Origin: Lepidostoma basale
Taxonomy: Eukaryota > Arthropoda > Insecta > Trichoptera > Lepidostomatidae
Reading direction: 5' to 3'
Assembly: GCA_022606425.2 (NCBI GenBank)
Contig: JAHDVF020000068.1
Coordinates: 248,001 to 312,000, forward strand
Length of the DNA stretch: 64,000 bases
A program made the translations under genes and the position numbers. Of the stretch, positions 42,222-53,967 are shown one piece after another. The notes under the pieces were generated by a model that saw nothing but the letters and a program-made list of their open reading frames with translations, made no database searches and was not told the origin of the DNA. The stretch's first letter is position 1. Every line of letters starts with the position of its first letter.

Positions 42222-42640
42222 TATAAGATCTTCTTCTTCTTCTCCTTAAAGACCTTTGGTCTGTTCCTGAAATCAGGCTGGCCTCTCTTGGGAGGTTGAC
42301 TCCCAACTATCTCTCCATCTCTTCGGCGGTCTTCCGGGGGGACGGCAGCCGGCAGGAATCTGATGCGCCACAGCGTGTGGGATTCTGGTGGGATCCATCC
42401 TCTGCACGTGCGCATTCCAGTATCTTCTGCGTTGTCTGCTCCATCTCACGACATCCTCCACCTTGCAGATCTCGCGGATAGCCGTGTTCCTCACCCTATC
42501 GCAAATAGTCCTTCCTGCTATCATCTTCAGCGTCCTCATCTCTACCACCCGTACTTTAGCCTTCGTTCTTGTGGTATCCGCTCTGGTCTCAATGCTATAT
42601 GTCAGTATAAGTCTTACGCAGGTTTTATAAGATTTCTGCT
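42222..42640 (-). mobile_element. LINE-D 3' copy
   Basis: TTC repeats at 42231-42244 are the reversed tail. The minus frame reads VEMRTLKMIAGRTICDRVRN, REICKVEDVVRWSRQRRRYW and GRPPKRWRDSWESTSQERPA. Only about 140 codons remain. Confidence 0.85.
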
Positions 42641-42644
42641 TCTT

Positions 42645-43275
42645 CTTCGATGGTCCTACAGCCCATATCGAGCCTTAGCCTCCAGTATTCTTCGCCTCCA
42701 ACTCCTCCTGTCCTCCGCTTCGACCCTCCAATCTGACACTCTTACCAATCTTGCTCCATCTCTCCCAACTTCATCCTCCCATCGCAGCCTTGGTCGTCCA
42801 ATTGGTATTCTACCACCTGGGTGCCACTCCAGCAATCTTTTTGGGGTTCGCGATGACGGCATCCTCTGCACGTGACCGGCCCATCTCAGTCTATTCAGTC
42901 TGACCTGTGTGGAGAGACTGGGAGCTTTGTAAATATGGTACAGCTCGTCATTATGCCGCATTCTCCAGCCTTCACCGTCATTCACAGGTCCCAGAATTCT
43001 GCGCAGCACCCTTCTCTCAAAAGTATCCAGTCGCTCTGCGGATTTCGCTGTCATTGTCCACGCCTCACATCCATAGGTCACTACTGTTCGGATGATTGTT
43101 TTATACAGGATGATTTTGGTTTTTCAGTGTACGTTTCTTGATTTGAGCGCTGCGCTGGTAGTAGAGAGAATAATGTTTTGTTACCAATTGTGATTCTTCT
43201 TTCGATTTCCTTGTGATTTTCGTTTTCTTTTGTTATAGACGAGCCCAGGTAAGTGAAGTCCTCCACCAGGTTTTA
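42645..43275 (-). mobile_element. LINE-E 3' copy
   Basis: The minus strand starts EDFTYLGSSITKENENHKEI and, after frameshifts, gives a 141-codon frame: YGCEAWTMTAKSAERLDTFE, VLRRILGPVNDGEGWRMRHN, LRWAGHVQRMPSSRTPKRLL and GRPRLRWEDEV. It is the only copy of this family in the window. Confidence 0.85.
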
Positions 43276-43670
43276 TAAGATCAATTGGATTAATTTTTAC
43301 ATTCGCGATACTCCCTCCAAACGTTCAAATCCAACTTTCCATATTTGCCTTTGAAACAATGCCATTCCACCAGAAAATTCACTAATTTGAATGGCGAATT
43401 CATGGGAAGCTAATAATGTTGTGTTTTATAAACCGTCCGCCATTGTAACGATTAGAATAAAACGATTTTATACAATGGAATATAATTATGATTGCGCTGG
43501 GTAATTACTTTTGCCGGTGTGATGGGCAAAACTCAAGTATGTTTCTCGTGTTGCAACACCCAATATTATCGCAGACCTAAACATAATCCAATGCACTTCC
43601 ATCACCTTGTAAAGTGCATTGAAACCGTTGAATATTAAGGAAATCGTCCGTTTTCTTGAAGTTTACTAAA
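43276..43670. other. No feature recognised
   Basis: AT-rich sequence; AAGTTTACTAAAGCTTCTA at the end already belongs to the minisatellite flank. Confidence 0.4.
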
Positions 43671-43674
43671 GCTT

Positions 43675-44083
43675 CTAATAATGATTTAATTGTATCTCAA
43701 TAGAGACGAAGATGCAAATTGGAAACAGAATATGGTTGATCAAGGTGTTTACAGGACTTATGACCTGTCATTGGTTGGGTTAAGCGCACGCTTTATGTAA
43801 TTACAACATTCCCCATTCCACATTTCTTTATGACCATGTATGACAAACTTTTGGAAGTTGTATACGAGTATATGTTAAAGTCCTATGCCAGATTACACAT
43901 ATCAGTTTCAATGTGCCATCTATGAAGATTTTGATTACATATGTTAATCTTTTTATAAGTCATAAGTCCTGTAAACACTATCTTCGTCTCTATTGAGATA
44001 CCATTAAATCATGAATTGATAACCCACGGTGGGTGAAATCCAGTATTCGTATACAAGTATAAGTATACATTCACAAAAAATCT
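43675..44083 (+). mobile_element. MITE-1 copy with both ends
   Basis: TTAATTGTATCTCAATAGAG starts it and GTGGGTGAAATCCAGTATTC with TATACATTCAC ends it. CTTCTAATAATG occurs on both sides (about 43672 and 44091), but this word is also part of the tandem repeat it sits in, so it cannot be called a target duplication with confidence. Confidence 0.75.
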
Positions 44084-44119
44084 TCTAATAATGGCTCATT
44101 TACTCAGTCGGCCGCTCAC

Positions 44120-44452
44120 AATGGAGTTTTGAACGAAGGATGAAAGCAGAATAAATGCGGTAGAGATGAGGTCCCTAAGACGTATGTGTGGTAGAACGAT
44201 ATACGACAGAATCTCAAATGCTGATATAAGAAAGGAATGAAGAGCAGAAGAAGTTATTAAATTGGAGGAAAACATGGCATGACCAAATTAATCCAATTTT
44301 AAAGGTTGGTCATGTTAGAAGTCGGAGAAATCGACGTGCGTGTATGACTCGTTGAATGAATGTGGAGGAAGCTAGAGAGGTTTGTCAGGATAGAGTTGTG
44401 TGGCGGTCCATTCTCTCTGCCTGCCCCTGCGGGGAAACGGCGTGATGGTTTG
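44120..44452 (+). mobile_element. LINE-A 3' copy in minisatellite
   Basis: MRSLRRMCGRTIYDRISNAD, then a deletion to [19 protein letters not shown] and the end SLPAPAGKRRDGL-like GGGGAAACGGCGTGATGG. Internally deleted. Confidence 0.8.
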
Positions 44453-44509
44453 TTTTTGTGTTGTGTTTTGTACTCAGTAAATATATTATCAAACAATGAA
44501 TAATAATAT

Positions 44510-44990
44510 ACTAAACTAACTAACTAACTAACCATCACGCCGTCTCCCCGAAGGGGTAGGCAGAAAGAATGGACTGCCACACTTTTCTTTCCTGACATAT
44601 TTCTCTCGCTATCTCAACATTCATACACCGTGTCATGCACGCGCGTCGATTTTTCTGACTCCTCACGTGGCTGACATTCAATATTGGATTTATTTGATCG
44701 TGCCACGTTTTCGCCGGTCTTTCTCTATTTCTGGTTCCATTTACATCGTTAACATACTTTTTTTTACCATTCTCTCTTCATTCATTCTTTCCATATGTCC
44801 AAACCATCTTAATGATCCTTTCATTATTTTGTTAATAATACCATCATTCGCATCACATACCCTTCTTATATTTTCATTCGACACTCTATCATACACAGAG
44901 TATCCACACATGCGTCTAAGAGATCTCATTTCTACTGCATTTATTCTACTTTCATCCTTCTTTTGCCAGTTCCATGCTTCGCTCCAAACA
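44510..44990 (-). mobile_element. LINE-A 3' copy in minisatellite, reversed
   Basis: AACTAACTAACTAACC is the reversed tail. The minus strand reads [36 protein letters not shown] and [19 protein letters not shown]. Confidence 0.85.
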
Positions 44991-45549
44991 TAATGATACT
45001 ATACTATAATATATATACTAGCCTTCTTATAATGGCTTATTTACTCAGTAAATGTTTTATCAACCAATGAATACTAATATACTCGGTTTTCTATAATGGT
45101 TCAACCAATGAATACTACAATAATATACTAGACTTCTTATACTGGCTTATTTACTCAGTAAATGTTTTGTCAACGTATTGTTAGGCTTTTTATAATGGCT
45201 TATTTACTCAGTAAATGTTTTATCAACCAATGAATAATAATATACTAGGCTTCTTATAATGGCTTATTTACTCAGTAAATCTTTTATGTATCAATGAATA
45301 ATATAATAGGCTTTCTATAATGGTTTATTTACTCAGTATGTAAATGTTTTATCAAGCAATTAATACTAATATACTAGGCTTCTTATAATGGTTTATTGAC
45401 TCAGTAAATGTTTTATCAACCAATTAATACTAATATAATGACTTATTTACTCAGTAAATATTTTATCAACCAATGAATAATAATATGCTAGGCTTCTTAT
45501 AATGGATTATTTACTCAGTAAATGTTTTATCAACAAATTAATACTTATA

Positions 45550-45790
45550 TGCCAGGCGATTTTTTTTTAATGAGATAAAACACCTTTGGGTTTATTTTTC
45601 TCGACATGTTTCGAAGATTTTACACCTTCATCACCGAGAGAACGATATCAGTTTATATCGAACGAACAATCAGTTTTTTATCGGTCTTACGATGGTGAAG
45701 GTGTTAAACCTTAGAAGCATTCCGAGAAAATAAACTCAAAAGTGGAAAAAGTGTTTTAATTCGAAGAAAAATCGTCCAGAAAAAAAAATC
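45550..45790. repeat. Inverted pair of Penelope-like terminal repeats
   Basis: A minus-strand unit (45570-45660) and a plus-strand unit (45680-45790) face away from a short centre. Each has AAACTC/GGGTTTATTTT, TGAAGGTGT-loop-stem and GAAACATGTC or its decayed form. In the left unit TCTC/GAGA (45599-45602) can pair as helix I beside ACATGT (45604-45609). The same repeat type is at 935-1120 and 9106-9190. Confidence 0.5.
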
Positions 45791-45944
45791 CCGACTAGAA
45801 AACTTTCGAGAATGGTTTAGTTGCAATGCAACATCCCTGTTTGGAGCTGCTGTATCTGAAGAAAAAATAGCCACGATACTGTCTCAAAATCCGATAGGAC
45901 AGTAACAAGAAGAAGAAGAATAATAATATGACAACTGCAACAGC

Positions 45945-46615
45945 AAACCATCACGCCGTTTCTCCGCAGGGGTAGGCAGAGAGAATGGACCGCCACACTA
46001 CTCTATCCTGACATACCTCTCTAGGATCCTCCACATTCATACAGCGAGTATACACGCACGTCGATTCTTTTGGCTTCTGACATGACCAACCTTTAAAATT
46101 TGATTGATTTGATCATGCCATGTTTTCCACGGTCTGCCTCGACTCCGTACTCCATTTACATCGTTAACGTATACTTTTTTAACCATTCTTTCTTCACCAA
46201 TGCGCTCCATATATCCGAACCAACGCAGCGATCCTATCATAATTTTGTTCATAATACCTTCTTTCGCTCTATATTCCTTTCTTATATCAGCATTTGAGAT
46301 TCTGTCGTACATCGTTCTACCACACATACGTCTTTGGGACCTCATCTCTACCGCATTTATTCTGCTCTCATATTTCATCTGCCAGTTCCATGCTTCGCTT
46401 CTATACACAAGGGCTGGGACCAGAACTCCATTGTGAACGGCCGCTTTCGCTTTTATTGATAAATTCGTGTTTTTAATTTTTTTTAAAGCTCCATTCACTT
46501 TGTTACCCGCACCAACCCTTCTTTCAACATCACTGTCCGTTCGGCCATCCGCCGTTCGAACATGCTACCTAAATACGCAAATTCCCTCACCTCTTCCAAG
46601 TTCTCCACACACAAA
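45945..46615 (-). mobile_element. LINE-A 3' copy, about 153-codon frame
   Basis: The minus strand reads NGALKKIKNTNLSIKAKAAV, VLVPALVYRSEAWNWQMK, MRSQRRMCGRTMYDRISNAD, GSLRWFGYMERIGEERM and [20 protein letters not shown]. The tail is cut before the TTAG repeat. Confidence 0.85.
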
Positions 46616-47650
46616 ATTTAGAAAGCTTATGTAATTATATCTATTTATTTTTTTCTAAAATAATGGTAATTTATTTTTGCGACTGATACATACCCATAAA
46701 ATTAACACCAATAACTTCATATTTTGGCAAATGTATTTTTCACTTCATAAATACATTTTTCACATACTTTTATTTCACGGTTTAATCACTAACACATCAT
46801 TATACCTATATATATTTTTTTATACCATCAATACTCAATAGGTAATACCTAGTAGTTTCCAAATACTAATATACAAAAAAATACACTTCCCGCACTTATT
46901 TCAATTTTTGACAGAACGTTCCACCCGCGACCAGAGATGAAATCACAATGCACTTCCATTTTCAAACATAAACATAAAAGCTTACCATTGGGCTGTCAGA
47001 TTGCAGACACAGTAACTAAATTAAGCACCCGAATAAAAAAGTAATAATCTAAATACCATTGTAATATTTTTTTCTCGTGGCCTTTTTACAAAGTACCTAC
47101 CCGTAAGTTTGTTATAGGCCGCGTCTTAGTTCTCTTTCCCGCCGCAATTCAGACGTAACGCTACGGTGGGCGGGAAAATCGCTAAAAATTTTCGCAATGG
47201 CGGCAGATTCACCAAACCAGAAAAGTCCATTGTCTCTTTGGTGAAATTATATTATTATATTTGATGTGTTGTTTCGTGAGACAATGCGTACACGGAATAG
47301 CCTGCTCTAGAGAGATTTGAATGACATTTTTGCAGCAATGAAAGCCAGTTTTTAACTGCTTAATCACACCAACCGAAACAGTTGAATTAATAAATGGGTT
47401 ATAATAGTGGACGGTCGTTTCAGATGTAACTTGTTACATATTTTAATTATGTTTTATGTCACCCGTTCTGCATTGTTGATATTATTTTATAACTGTTATG
47501 TGAGTGTGAAGCGTATTTGGTGCGAGAAAATGGAAGCTATTTGTGTATTCCTATGCATAATCTAAACAGTATTGCTTTAAAACCAACCGTTGAAAAGATA
47601 AAATTTTCAAAAACGAATAAAAGTTGAGAATTATCCCCATAATGACTTAC
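46616..47650. other. No feature recognised
   Basis: AT-rich DNA with a GC-richer patch at 47105-47230 (GCGGGAAAATCGC). No exon of Cbp80 and no named repeat found. Confidence 0.45.
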
Positions 47651-47654
47651 TGAA

Positions 47655-47790
47655 TCGAAGCAAGAGCAGTCACGGTCAGAACCAAACATCTCTCAAGAGT
47701 AGCAGAAATGAAAACATTGCGACCTATTGTAGGGAGAACCCTAAGAGATAGGATACCCAATGAAGAAATTCTGCGAAATTGAAGACACAT
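47655..47790 (+). mobile_element. LINE-D scrap
   Basis: RAVTVRTKHLSRVAEMKTLR and VGRTLRDRIPNEEIL with a shift match the LINE-D tail. Confidence 0.65.
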
Positions 47791-47794
47791 ATGT

Positions 47795-48110
47795 CCGGTA
47801 TAGTTTGATCACCAACATTATATTGATTCAATTTAAAACTTTTGAATTATTTCGTAGTTTTGTTCAATTTAAAGTACGACTCGTTTGCGTTTATCCATTA
47901 TTATAGACACTTTTTACAGTAAAATAAAATTAACGATGTTTTATGAGTATGAACTACGCTGCGGGTGCTTTATTGCAAACACAAACGTATGTTGGTGGTG
48001 GCGAAAATGTGAACTAAACGCCCAATGTATTTCTGACAAGACATCACAATTATGTATTTCCTAAATGTAACGCAATATTTTGCGTTAAATTCAGGTCTGA
48101 TGTTTAGTCA
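47795..48110. other. No feature recognised
   Basis: AT-rich, no coding or repeat signal recognised. Confidence 0.45.
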
Positions 48111-48114
48111 GGCG

Positions 48115-48240
48115 GTCGGAAAAATCGACGAGCGTGCGTGTAATGTAGAGGAATCCAGAGCGGTATTTTAGGAAAGCAGTGTGGCAGTCTATCCGCTCTG
48201 CCTACCCCTTCGACGAAACGGCGTGATGATTAGTTAGTTT
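48115..48240 (+). mobile_element. LINE-A 3' end scrap
   Basis: RRKNRRACV, then SAYPFDETA and GGCGTGATGATTAGTTAG. Only the last 125 bases of the element. Confidence 0.75.
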
Positions 48241-48504
48241 GTTTTTGATGTAACTGAACATTCTTTCAAATATTTCCACACGACTGATTTTTTTGCATTA
48301 TGTGGATATGGGAAATCTCAAATGTATATGTTTAAAGTCATTGACGTTAATATTGCCATTCTTTTTCCTAAATATACTTTCCTATTTGTGTCAATATTTC
48401 AAATGAAATGAAATTAGTTTATTTTCTCAAAAGACATTACAAACGTTAAGTTAAGACATTTGAAGTTTTATGCATATTGTGTATGTGAGAACAGGTAATA
48501 ATTA

Positions 48505-49155
48505 TATAACTAACTAACCATCACGCCGTCTCCCCGAAGGGTTAGGCAGAAAGATTGGACTGCCACACTTTTCTTTGTTGACATATTTCTCTCGATTCCT
48601 CAACATTCATACATCGTGTCATGCACGCGTGTCGATTTCTCTGACTCCTCCAATGGCCGACATTCAATATTTGATTTATTTGATCGTGCCACGTTTACCT
48701 CGGTCTTCCTCTATTTCTGGTTCCATTTACATCGTTAACATATATTTTTTTTTACCATTCTTTCTTCATTCATTCTTTCCATATGTCGAAACCATCTTAA
48801 TTAACCTTTCATTATTTTGTTCATGACACCATCATTCGCACCGCATTCACTTCTTATATTTTCATTCGACACTATCATACACAGAGTATCCGCACATTCG
48901 TCTAAGAGATCTCATTTCTACTGCATTTATTCTACTTTCATCCTTCTTTTGCCAGTTTCATGCTTCGCTTCCATACATAGGGGTCGGTAGAAGAACACCA
49001 TTGTGCACTGCCATTCTAGCTTTTTTGGATAGGTTTTTGTTTGCGATGACAACTTTAAGTGCACCATTCGCTTTGTTGCCTGCCCCAACCCTTCTTTCAA
49101 TATCCCTCTCCACTCGCCCATCTTTTGTAAACATACTACCTAAATACACGAACTC
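48505..49155 (-). mobile_element. LINE-A 3' copy, reversed
   Basis: The tail lies at 48508-48520. The minus strand reads [39 protein letters not shown] and VLLPTPMYGSEA; the rest is frameshifted (MRSLRRMCG, GSL-like). Confidence 0.85.
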
Positions 49156-49239
49156 AACTAATTATATTGTAATAATAATGTCCATTGCCCGTGAGTACGA
49201 GTGTAAGGAACACAAACTTTAATTATTAATTATTTAATA

Positions 49240-49300
49240 TGTCATTCCTATAAGCTTTAATAAAATTTCTAGAAAACAGACGTTTTCATTCGTACAAATT
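49240..49300 (-). repeat. Repeat-J scrap
   Basis: GTCATTCCTATAAGCTTTAA and TTCTAGAAAACAGACGTTTT are the reversed repeat-J 5' half. Confidence 0.6.
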
Positions 49301-49479
49301 ACACTGGTCGGCAAAAAAAATAAAAAAATTCTGCCCCTGTCACCATACTTGCTGATTTTTATGTAAAATGACCCCCTGAATCCTAATATGACATCAGTTC
49401 CCCCCCACCACCCACTGTTTTCAGGGGATGGCCCCCCATCTATTTATATTACATTTCACACAATTTGGAGGGATGAAAA

Positions 49480-50445
49480 TGGTTATTTTCGCCTTTACGG
49501 GAAGAGCAAATGACAGTTTGTAATATAAGTGTGAACGAAGAGAACTTGGAACAGGTGAAGGAATTTGTGTATTTAGGAAGCATGTTCACAGCGGATGGCC
49601 GAACGGATAGTGACGTTGAAAGAAGGGATGGTTCGGGTAACAAAGTGAAATGAGCTTTAAAAATAATTATTGGAGACAATAATTTATCGATGCAAGCGAA
49701 AATAGCCGTTCACAATGGAGTTCTGATCCCAACCCTTAAGTATGGAAGCGAAGCATGGAACTGACAGAAGAAGGATGAGAGCAGAATAAATGCGGTAGAG
49801 ATGAAGTCCCTAAGACGTATGTGTGGTAGAACGATGTACGACAGAATCTCAAATGCTGATCTTAGAAAACATTGTAGGGCGAAAGAAGGAATTATGAAAA
49901 AAAATATTATTATTATTATTTTGTTGAATCGTTCTTTACATCATGACAGCATGAGCCAAATCGATGTAAAGGGTATTATTATAGCTATCATAGTGATTCT
50001 CGTGCCATGTGATAGGTAGCTTATATATCGCCATTTTATTGTCACGTGAATTCTACACCAGACCAAAGACAGTGTGACAAACACACTGCCCTCGCCGGGA
50101 ATCGAACCCGGAACCTTCGGGGTGGCAGTCAATGCACTTACCACTCGGCCACGAAGGTCGTAAAATTATGAAAGGATCGCTGCGTTGGTTCGGACATATG
50201 AAGCGCATGGGTGAAGAAAGAATTGGTAAAAAAGTATACGTTAACTATGTAAATGGATTACGGAGTCGAGGTAGACCGAGGAATACATGGCATGACCAAT
50301 TTCATGTTAGAAGCCGGAAGAATCGACATGCGTGTATTACTCGCTGTATGAATGTGGAGGAATCTATAGAGGTGTGTCAGGATAGAGTAGTGTGGCAGCC
50401 CATTCTCTATGTCCACCCCTGCGGGGAAACGGCGTGATGGTTTTT
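49480..50445 (+). mobile_element. LINE-A copy interrupted by SINE
   Basis: The plus strand reads EENLEQVKEFVYLGSMFTAD, then YGSEAWN-like sequence and MKSLRRMCGRTMYDRISNAD up to 49900. After the SINE it continues [20 protein letters not shown] and RSRGRPRNTWHDQF, ending PCGETA and GGCGTGATGG. The coding sequence on both sides joins without other loss. Confidence 0.85.
49908..50160 (-). mobile_element. tRNA-derived SINE inside LINE-A
   Basis: Reversed SINE: ATT-repeat tail (49905-49920), body, B box complement GGAATCGAACC (50098-50108), A box complement CCACTCGGCCA (50141-50151), end GAAGGTCG at 50160. It is almost the same as the plus-strand copy at 41930-42175. Confidence 0.88.
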
Positions 50446-50449
50446 TGTT

Positions 50450-51005
50450 GTTTGTTGTTGTTGAAAAATCTTTATACATATATTAGATTGCGTACAACAT
50501 TGCATAGAATAATTTTTATTATGCAAAGCATAAACATGTTTAATTACATTCGCCATTGCAAATTGTTTTCAATAATTTGATTAATGGTGTGGAAAATCTG
50601 GATACATTTTTCATTCTAGTGTGTTTTACGCGCGATTTCTTCACCCGCTGATAAAGATCTCTGCTAGTATTGAGTAGGTACCCGCCTAAAATATGTTTTT
50701 TCGTGTAATTCAGGTAGGTACATAATTTTAAAGTTTATTCTAGTGGCAAGTACCTACCTGACTGACTAGGTGGCGGCACGCCACTATTGTTCGCGCGGGA
50801 AAACTGCAATCGGAATAAGGATTTTGAATTATGAAACGCATGCAAGGAATTTTTATCTTGTTTGTGGTAGTTTTTCACGCTATGTCAAACGTTATTGTAT
50901 ACGAGTATATATGTTATGAAACAAACATGTTTTCATTAATATTTTCACATGCTAAGTAAACGCCTATTTGATTAATCTATTATATGTTCACAATGGAGTT
51001 CTAGT
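50450..51005. other. No feature recognised
   Basis: AT-rich DNA with a GC-richer patch at 50760-50810. A short LINE-A scrap (AATGGAGTTCTAGTTCGAAC) begins at 50992. Confidence 0.45.
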
Positions 51006-51009
51006 TCGA

Positions 51010-51500
51010 ACCCTTATTAAACTAACTAACTAACTAAACATCACGCCGTCTCCCAGAAGGGGTAGGCAAAAATAATGGACTGTCACACATTTCTTTCCTG
51101 ACGTATTTCTCTCGGTTCCTCAACATTCATACATCGTATCATGCACGCGCGTCGATTTCTCTGACTCCTCACATGGCCGACATTCAATATTTGAATTATT
51201 TGATCGTCCCACGATTTCCTCGGTCTTCCTCTATTTCTGGTTCCATTTACATCGTTAACATGTATTTTTTTTACCATTCTTTCTTGATTCATTCTTTATG
51301 TCCAAACCATCTTAATGATCCTTTCATTATTTTGTTCATAACACTTTCATTCGCACCGCATTCACTTCTTATATTTTCATTCGACACTCTATCATACACA
51401 GAGTATCCACACATTCGTCTAAGAGTTTCATTTCTACTGCATTTATTCTACTTTCATCTTTCTTTTGCCAGTTCCGTGCTTCGCTTCCATATATAAGGTG
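51010..51500 (-). mobile_element. LINE-A 3' copy, reversed
   Basis: AACTAACTAACTAAACATC marks the reversed tail. The minus strand reads [31 protein letters not shown] and RGRPRKSWDDQIIQILNVGH with shifts. Confidence 0.85.
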
Positions 51501-51512
51501 TACCGAACCCTT

Positions 51513-51749
51513 ATTAATATTATTATTTTGTTGAATCGCTATTTGCATCATTACAGCGCGAGCCAAATCTATATAAATGCTATAGCTGTGACATTGATTC
51601 TCGTGACAATCTTTTCGCCATTGTATTGTCACGTGAATTCTACACCAGACCAAAGACAGTGAAGACAATCACACTGCTATTGCCGGGAATCGAACCCGGG
51701 ACCTTCGGGGTGGCAGTCAAAGCATTTACAACTCGGCCACGAAGGTCGT
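51513..51749 (-). mobile_element. tRNA-derived SINE between two LINE-A copies
   Basis: Reversed SINE with an ATT tail at 51513-51530, B box complement GGAATCGAACC (51686-51696) and the A box complement near 51731. A LINE-A copy lies on each side in opposite orientation. Confidence 0.85.
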
Positions 51750-51751
51750 TA

Positions 51752-52160
51752 ATGTACATGAAACTGGCAGAAGAAGGATGAGAGCAGAATAATCAGCAGC
51801 GAGCAGATCCCTTAGATGTATGAGCGAAAAAACGACGTACGACAGATTTCAAATGCTGATATTAGAAACAAAATCATGAAAGGATCACTGATTTGGTTTG
51901 GTCACATGGAACGCACGATTGAAGAACGAATGGTTAAGAATGATGTGAATGGAATACTAAGTCCAGGAAGACCGAGTATATGGCATGACCAAATCAATCA
52001 AATTTTAAATGCTGGCCATGTTAGAGAAGTCAGGAGAATCGACGTGCGTATATGACTCGCCGTATGAATGTAAAGAAAGCTAGAGAGGTGTGTCAGGATA
52101 GAGTAATGTGGAAATTCATTCTCTCTGCATAGCCTTTCGGGGAAACGGCGTGATGGTTTT
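51752..52160 (+). mobile_element. LINE-A 3' copy, decayed
   Basis: KKNDVRQISNAD, KIMKGSLIWFGHMERTIEER and VNGILSPGRPS, then [16 protein letters not shown]. The end GGGGAAACGGCGTGATGG is at 52139-52156. Confidence 0.8.
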
Positions 52161-52189
52161 TTGTTAATGTTATTGTTAATGATGACGAA

Positions 52190-52925
52190 TTTCAAGTCTT
52201 GGTATCGAGAATGTATGAGGTATGCAAGTCAAATGATTTAATAATTAATTTCGGAATGTCAAAGGTGATGGTTTTTGAAAGGGAAGAGCAAATGACAGTT
52301 TCTCACACAAGTGTGAGCGAAGAGGATTTGGAGCAGGTGAGTGAATTTGTGTATTTAAGTAGAATGTTCACAACGGATGGCCGAAAGGATAGTGGTGTGG
52401 AAAGAAGGGTTGGTGCGGGTAACAAAATGAATGGAGCTTTAAAAATAGTTATTGGAAAAAAGAATTTATCAATGAAAGCGAAAACGGCCGTTCACAATGG
52501 AGTTCTGGTCCCAACCCTAATGCATGGAGCTGGCAGAAGAAGGATGAGAGCAAAATAAATGCTGTAGAGATGAGGTCCCTAAGACGTTATGAGTGGTAAA
52601 ACGATGTTTGACAGAATCTCAAATAATGATAGAAGAAAGGAATGTAGAGCAAATTAAGGTATTATGAACAAAATTATGAAAGGATCGCTGCGTTGGTTCG
52701 GACATATGGAACGCATGGGTGAAGAAAGAATGGTTAAAAAAGTATACGTTAACGATGTAAATGGAGTACGGAGTCGAGGTAGACCGAGGAAAACATGGCA
52801 TGACTAAATTAATCAAATTTTAAATGCCGGCCATGTTAGAGAAGTCAGAAGAATCGACGTGGTTGTATGAATGTGCAGGAAGCTGAAGAGGTGTGTCAGG
52901 ATAGAGAAGTGGGAAACGGTGTTCT
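52190..52925 (+). mobile_element. LINE-A 3' copy with upstream ORF2 part
   Basis: The plus strand reads SRMYEVCKSNDLIINFGMSK, SEEDLEQVSEFVYLSRMFTT, RRVGAGNKMNGALKIVIGKK and VLVPTLMHGAG. Shifts then lead into [17 protein letters not shown] and [11 protein letters not shown]. It starts just after the YADD region. Confidence 0.85.
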
Positions 52926-53320
52926 ATTCCGTTGATAATTATATCGTTTTTCATCATTTATAAGCGTTTTATGGTAAATAATTAATTAATTGATATTGCA
53001 TAAGTTACGTATCGAATTATTTGTGTGTATGTCCTCAATTAAATAAAGTTTCTTTCTGTGCACTTAACCCTGACACGATAAACAATTAAAATTATTATCA
53101 GCGTTCTCACTTTTCGGCGGCTCAGGTTGGTAACCATTTAAAATATTTATTGTATTGGAATGGCGACTGCAATAATCGAGTTTCCACACGTGCAACCATA
53201 TTTTACCGCCGCCATCTTATGATACCTGATGGTTATCAAAATGGCCGTCTTTCCAATGATATGAATTTTGGTTAAGTTATTGCATCTGTTTGGTACGTTG
53301 AAGTTCATTGTAATAAATAA
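52926..53320. other. No feature recognised
   Basis: AT-rich sequence between LINE fragments. Confidence 0.45.
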
Positions 53321-53324
53321 TTCT

Positions 53325-53400
53325 TCTTATTCTTAGTGTAGGCCTAGTGGCCTGTTTCTTAAGAGGAATTGGCCTCCTGCGAAGTCGACTCCCAGCTGTC
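53325..53400 (-). mobile_element. LINE-D scrap
   Basis: GCCTAGTGGCCTGTTTCTTA to GACTCCCAGCTGTCGATC matches the reversed LINE-D 3' end (compare 16915-16985). Confidence 0.55.
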
Positions 53401-53405
53401 GATCT

Positions 53406-53575
53406 TGTCTGTCCTGCAGAGTCCACAATACGTCGCGTCGTTTAATGCGTACATTTGAGACCCTTGTGGCTTAAACTGGATGATATGGATACCGACAGCA
53501 TATGGTTCCAACAGGACGGCGCTACGTAGCACACAGCGCACGCCACGATGGACATTTGCACGAGCGATTAAAAAT
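53406..53575 (+). pseudogene. DDE transposase fragment (DUF4817-linked family)
   Basis: With one stop, the plus strand gives LDDMDTDSIWFQQDGAT and HTAHATMDI. WFQQDGAT-HTA is the second catalytic Asp region of the transposase family whose N-terminus is at 11740-11945. Only about 55 codons are left. Confidence 0.65.
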
Positions 53576-53639
53576 GGAGCGTCCTTATTGAAATACCCTA
53601 TACAATAAAATAAGTAATTAATTACAAATTTTATGAACT

Positions 53640-53912
53640 TTTCTGATAATACTGGATTTTCAAAATCATAGATATTTTTAAATATTTGTGAATGTATACT
53701 TATATTTGTATACGAAATCCTGGATTTTCACCAAAGGGTGGTTAAAAATTTGTCATGCATGATCATAATAACAAAGGTAGAATGGGGAATGTTGTAATTA
53801 CATAAAGCGTGCGCTTAACCCAACCAATGATAGGTCATAAGCCTGTAAACACCTTGATCATCCATATTCAGTTTCCAGTTTGCGTCTTCGTCTCTATTGA
53901 GATACAATTAAA
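53640..53912 (-). mobile_element. MITE-1 copy
   Basis: GTATACGAAATCCTGGATTT, then AGCGTGCGCTTAACCCAACC, GATAGGTCATAAGCCTG and TCTCTATTGAGATACAATTA. The middle AGATGGCGC segment is deleted. Confidence 0.75.
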
Positions 53913-53967
53913 CATAGATATTTTATTAAAAATATAAAAGCTATAATATTTGGTCACTATTAACTCC

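Larger units (their letters stand above)
44084..45556. repeat. Minisatellite, about 65-bp unit, with insertions
   Basis: The unit GGCTTCTTATAATGGCTTAT - TTACTCAGTAAATGTTTTAT - CAACCAATGAATAATAATAT repeats about ten times from 45000 to 45556. Single units lie at 44085-44115 and 44455-44508. Two LINE-A copies (44120-44452, 44510-44990) are inserted between units. Units differ by point changes and small deletions. Confidence 0.85.

Noticed and set aside
45000..45556. CRISPR-like array
   Set aside because: The whole unit repeats without unique spacers; it is a eukaryotic minisatellite.
49300..49460. ACACTGGTCGGCAAAAAA as a transposon end
   Set aside because: No matching inverted end could be found nearby, so it is not reported as an element.
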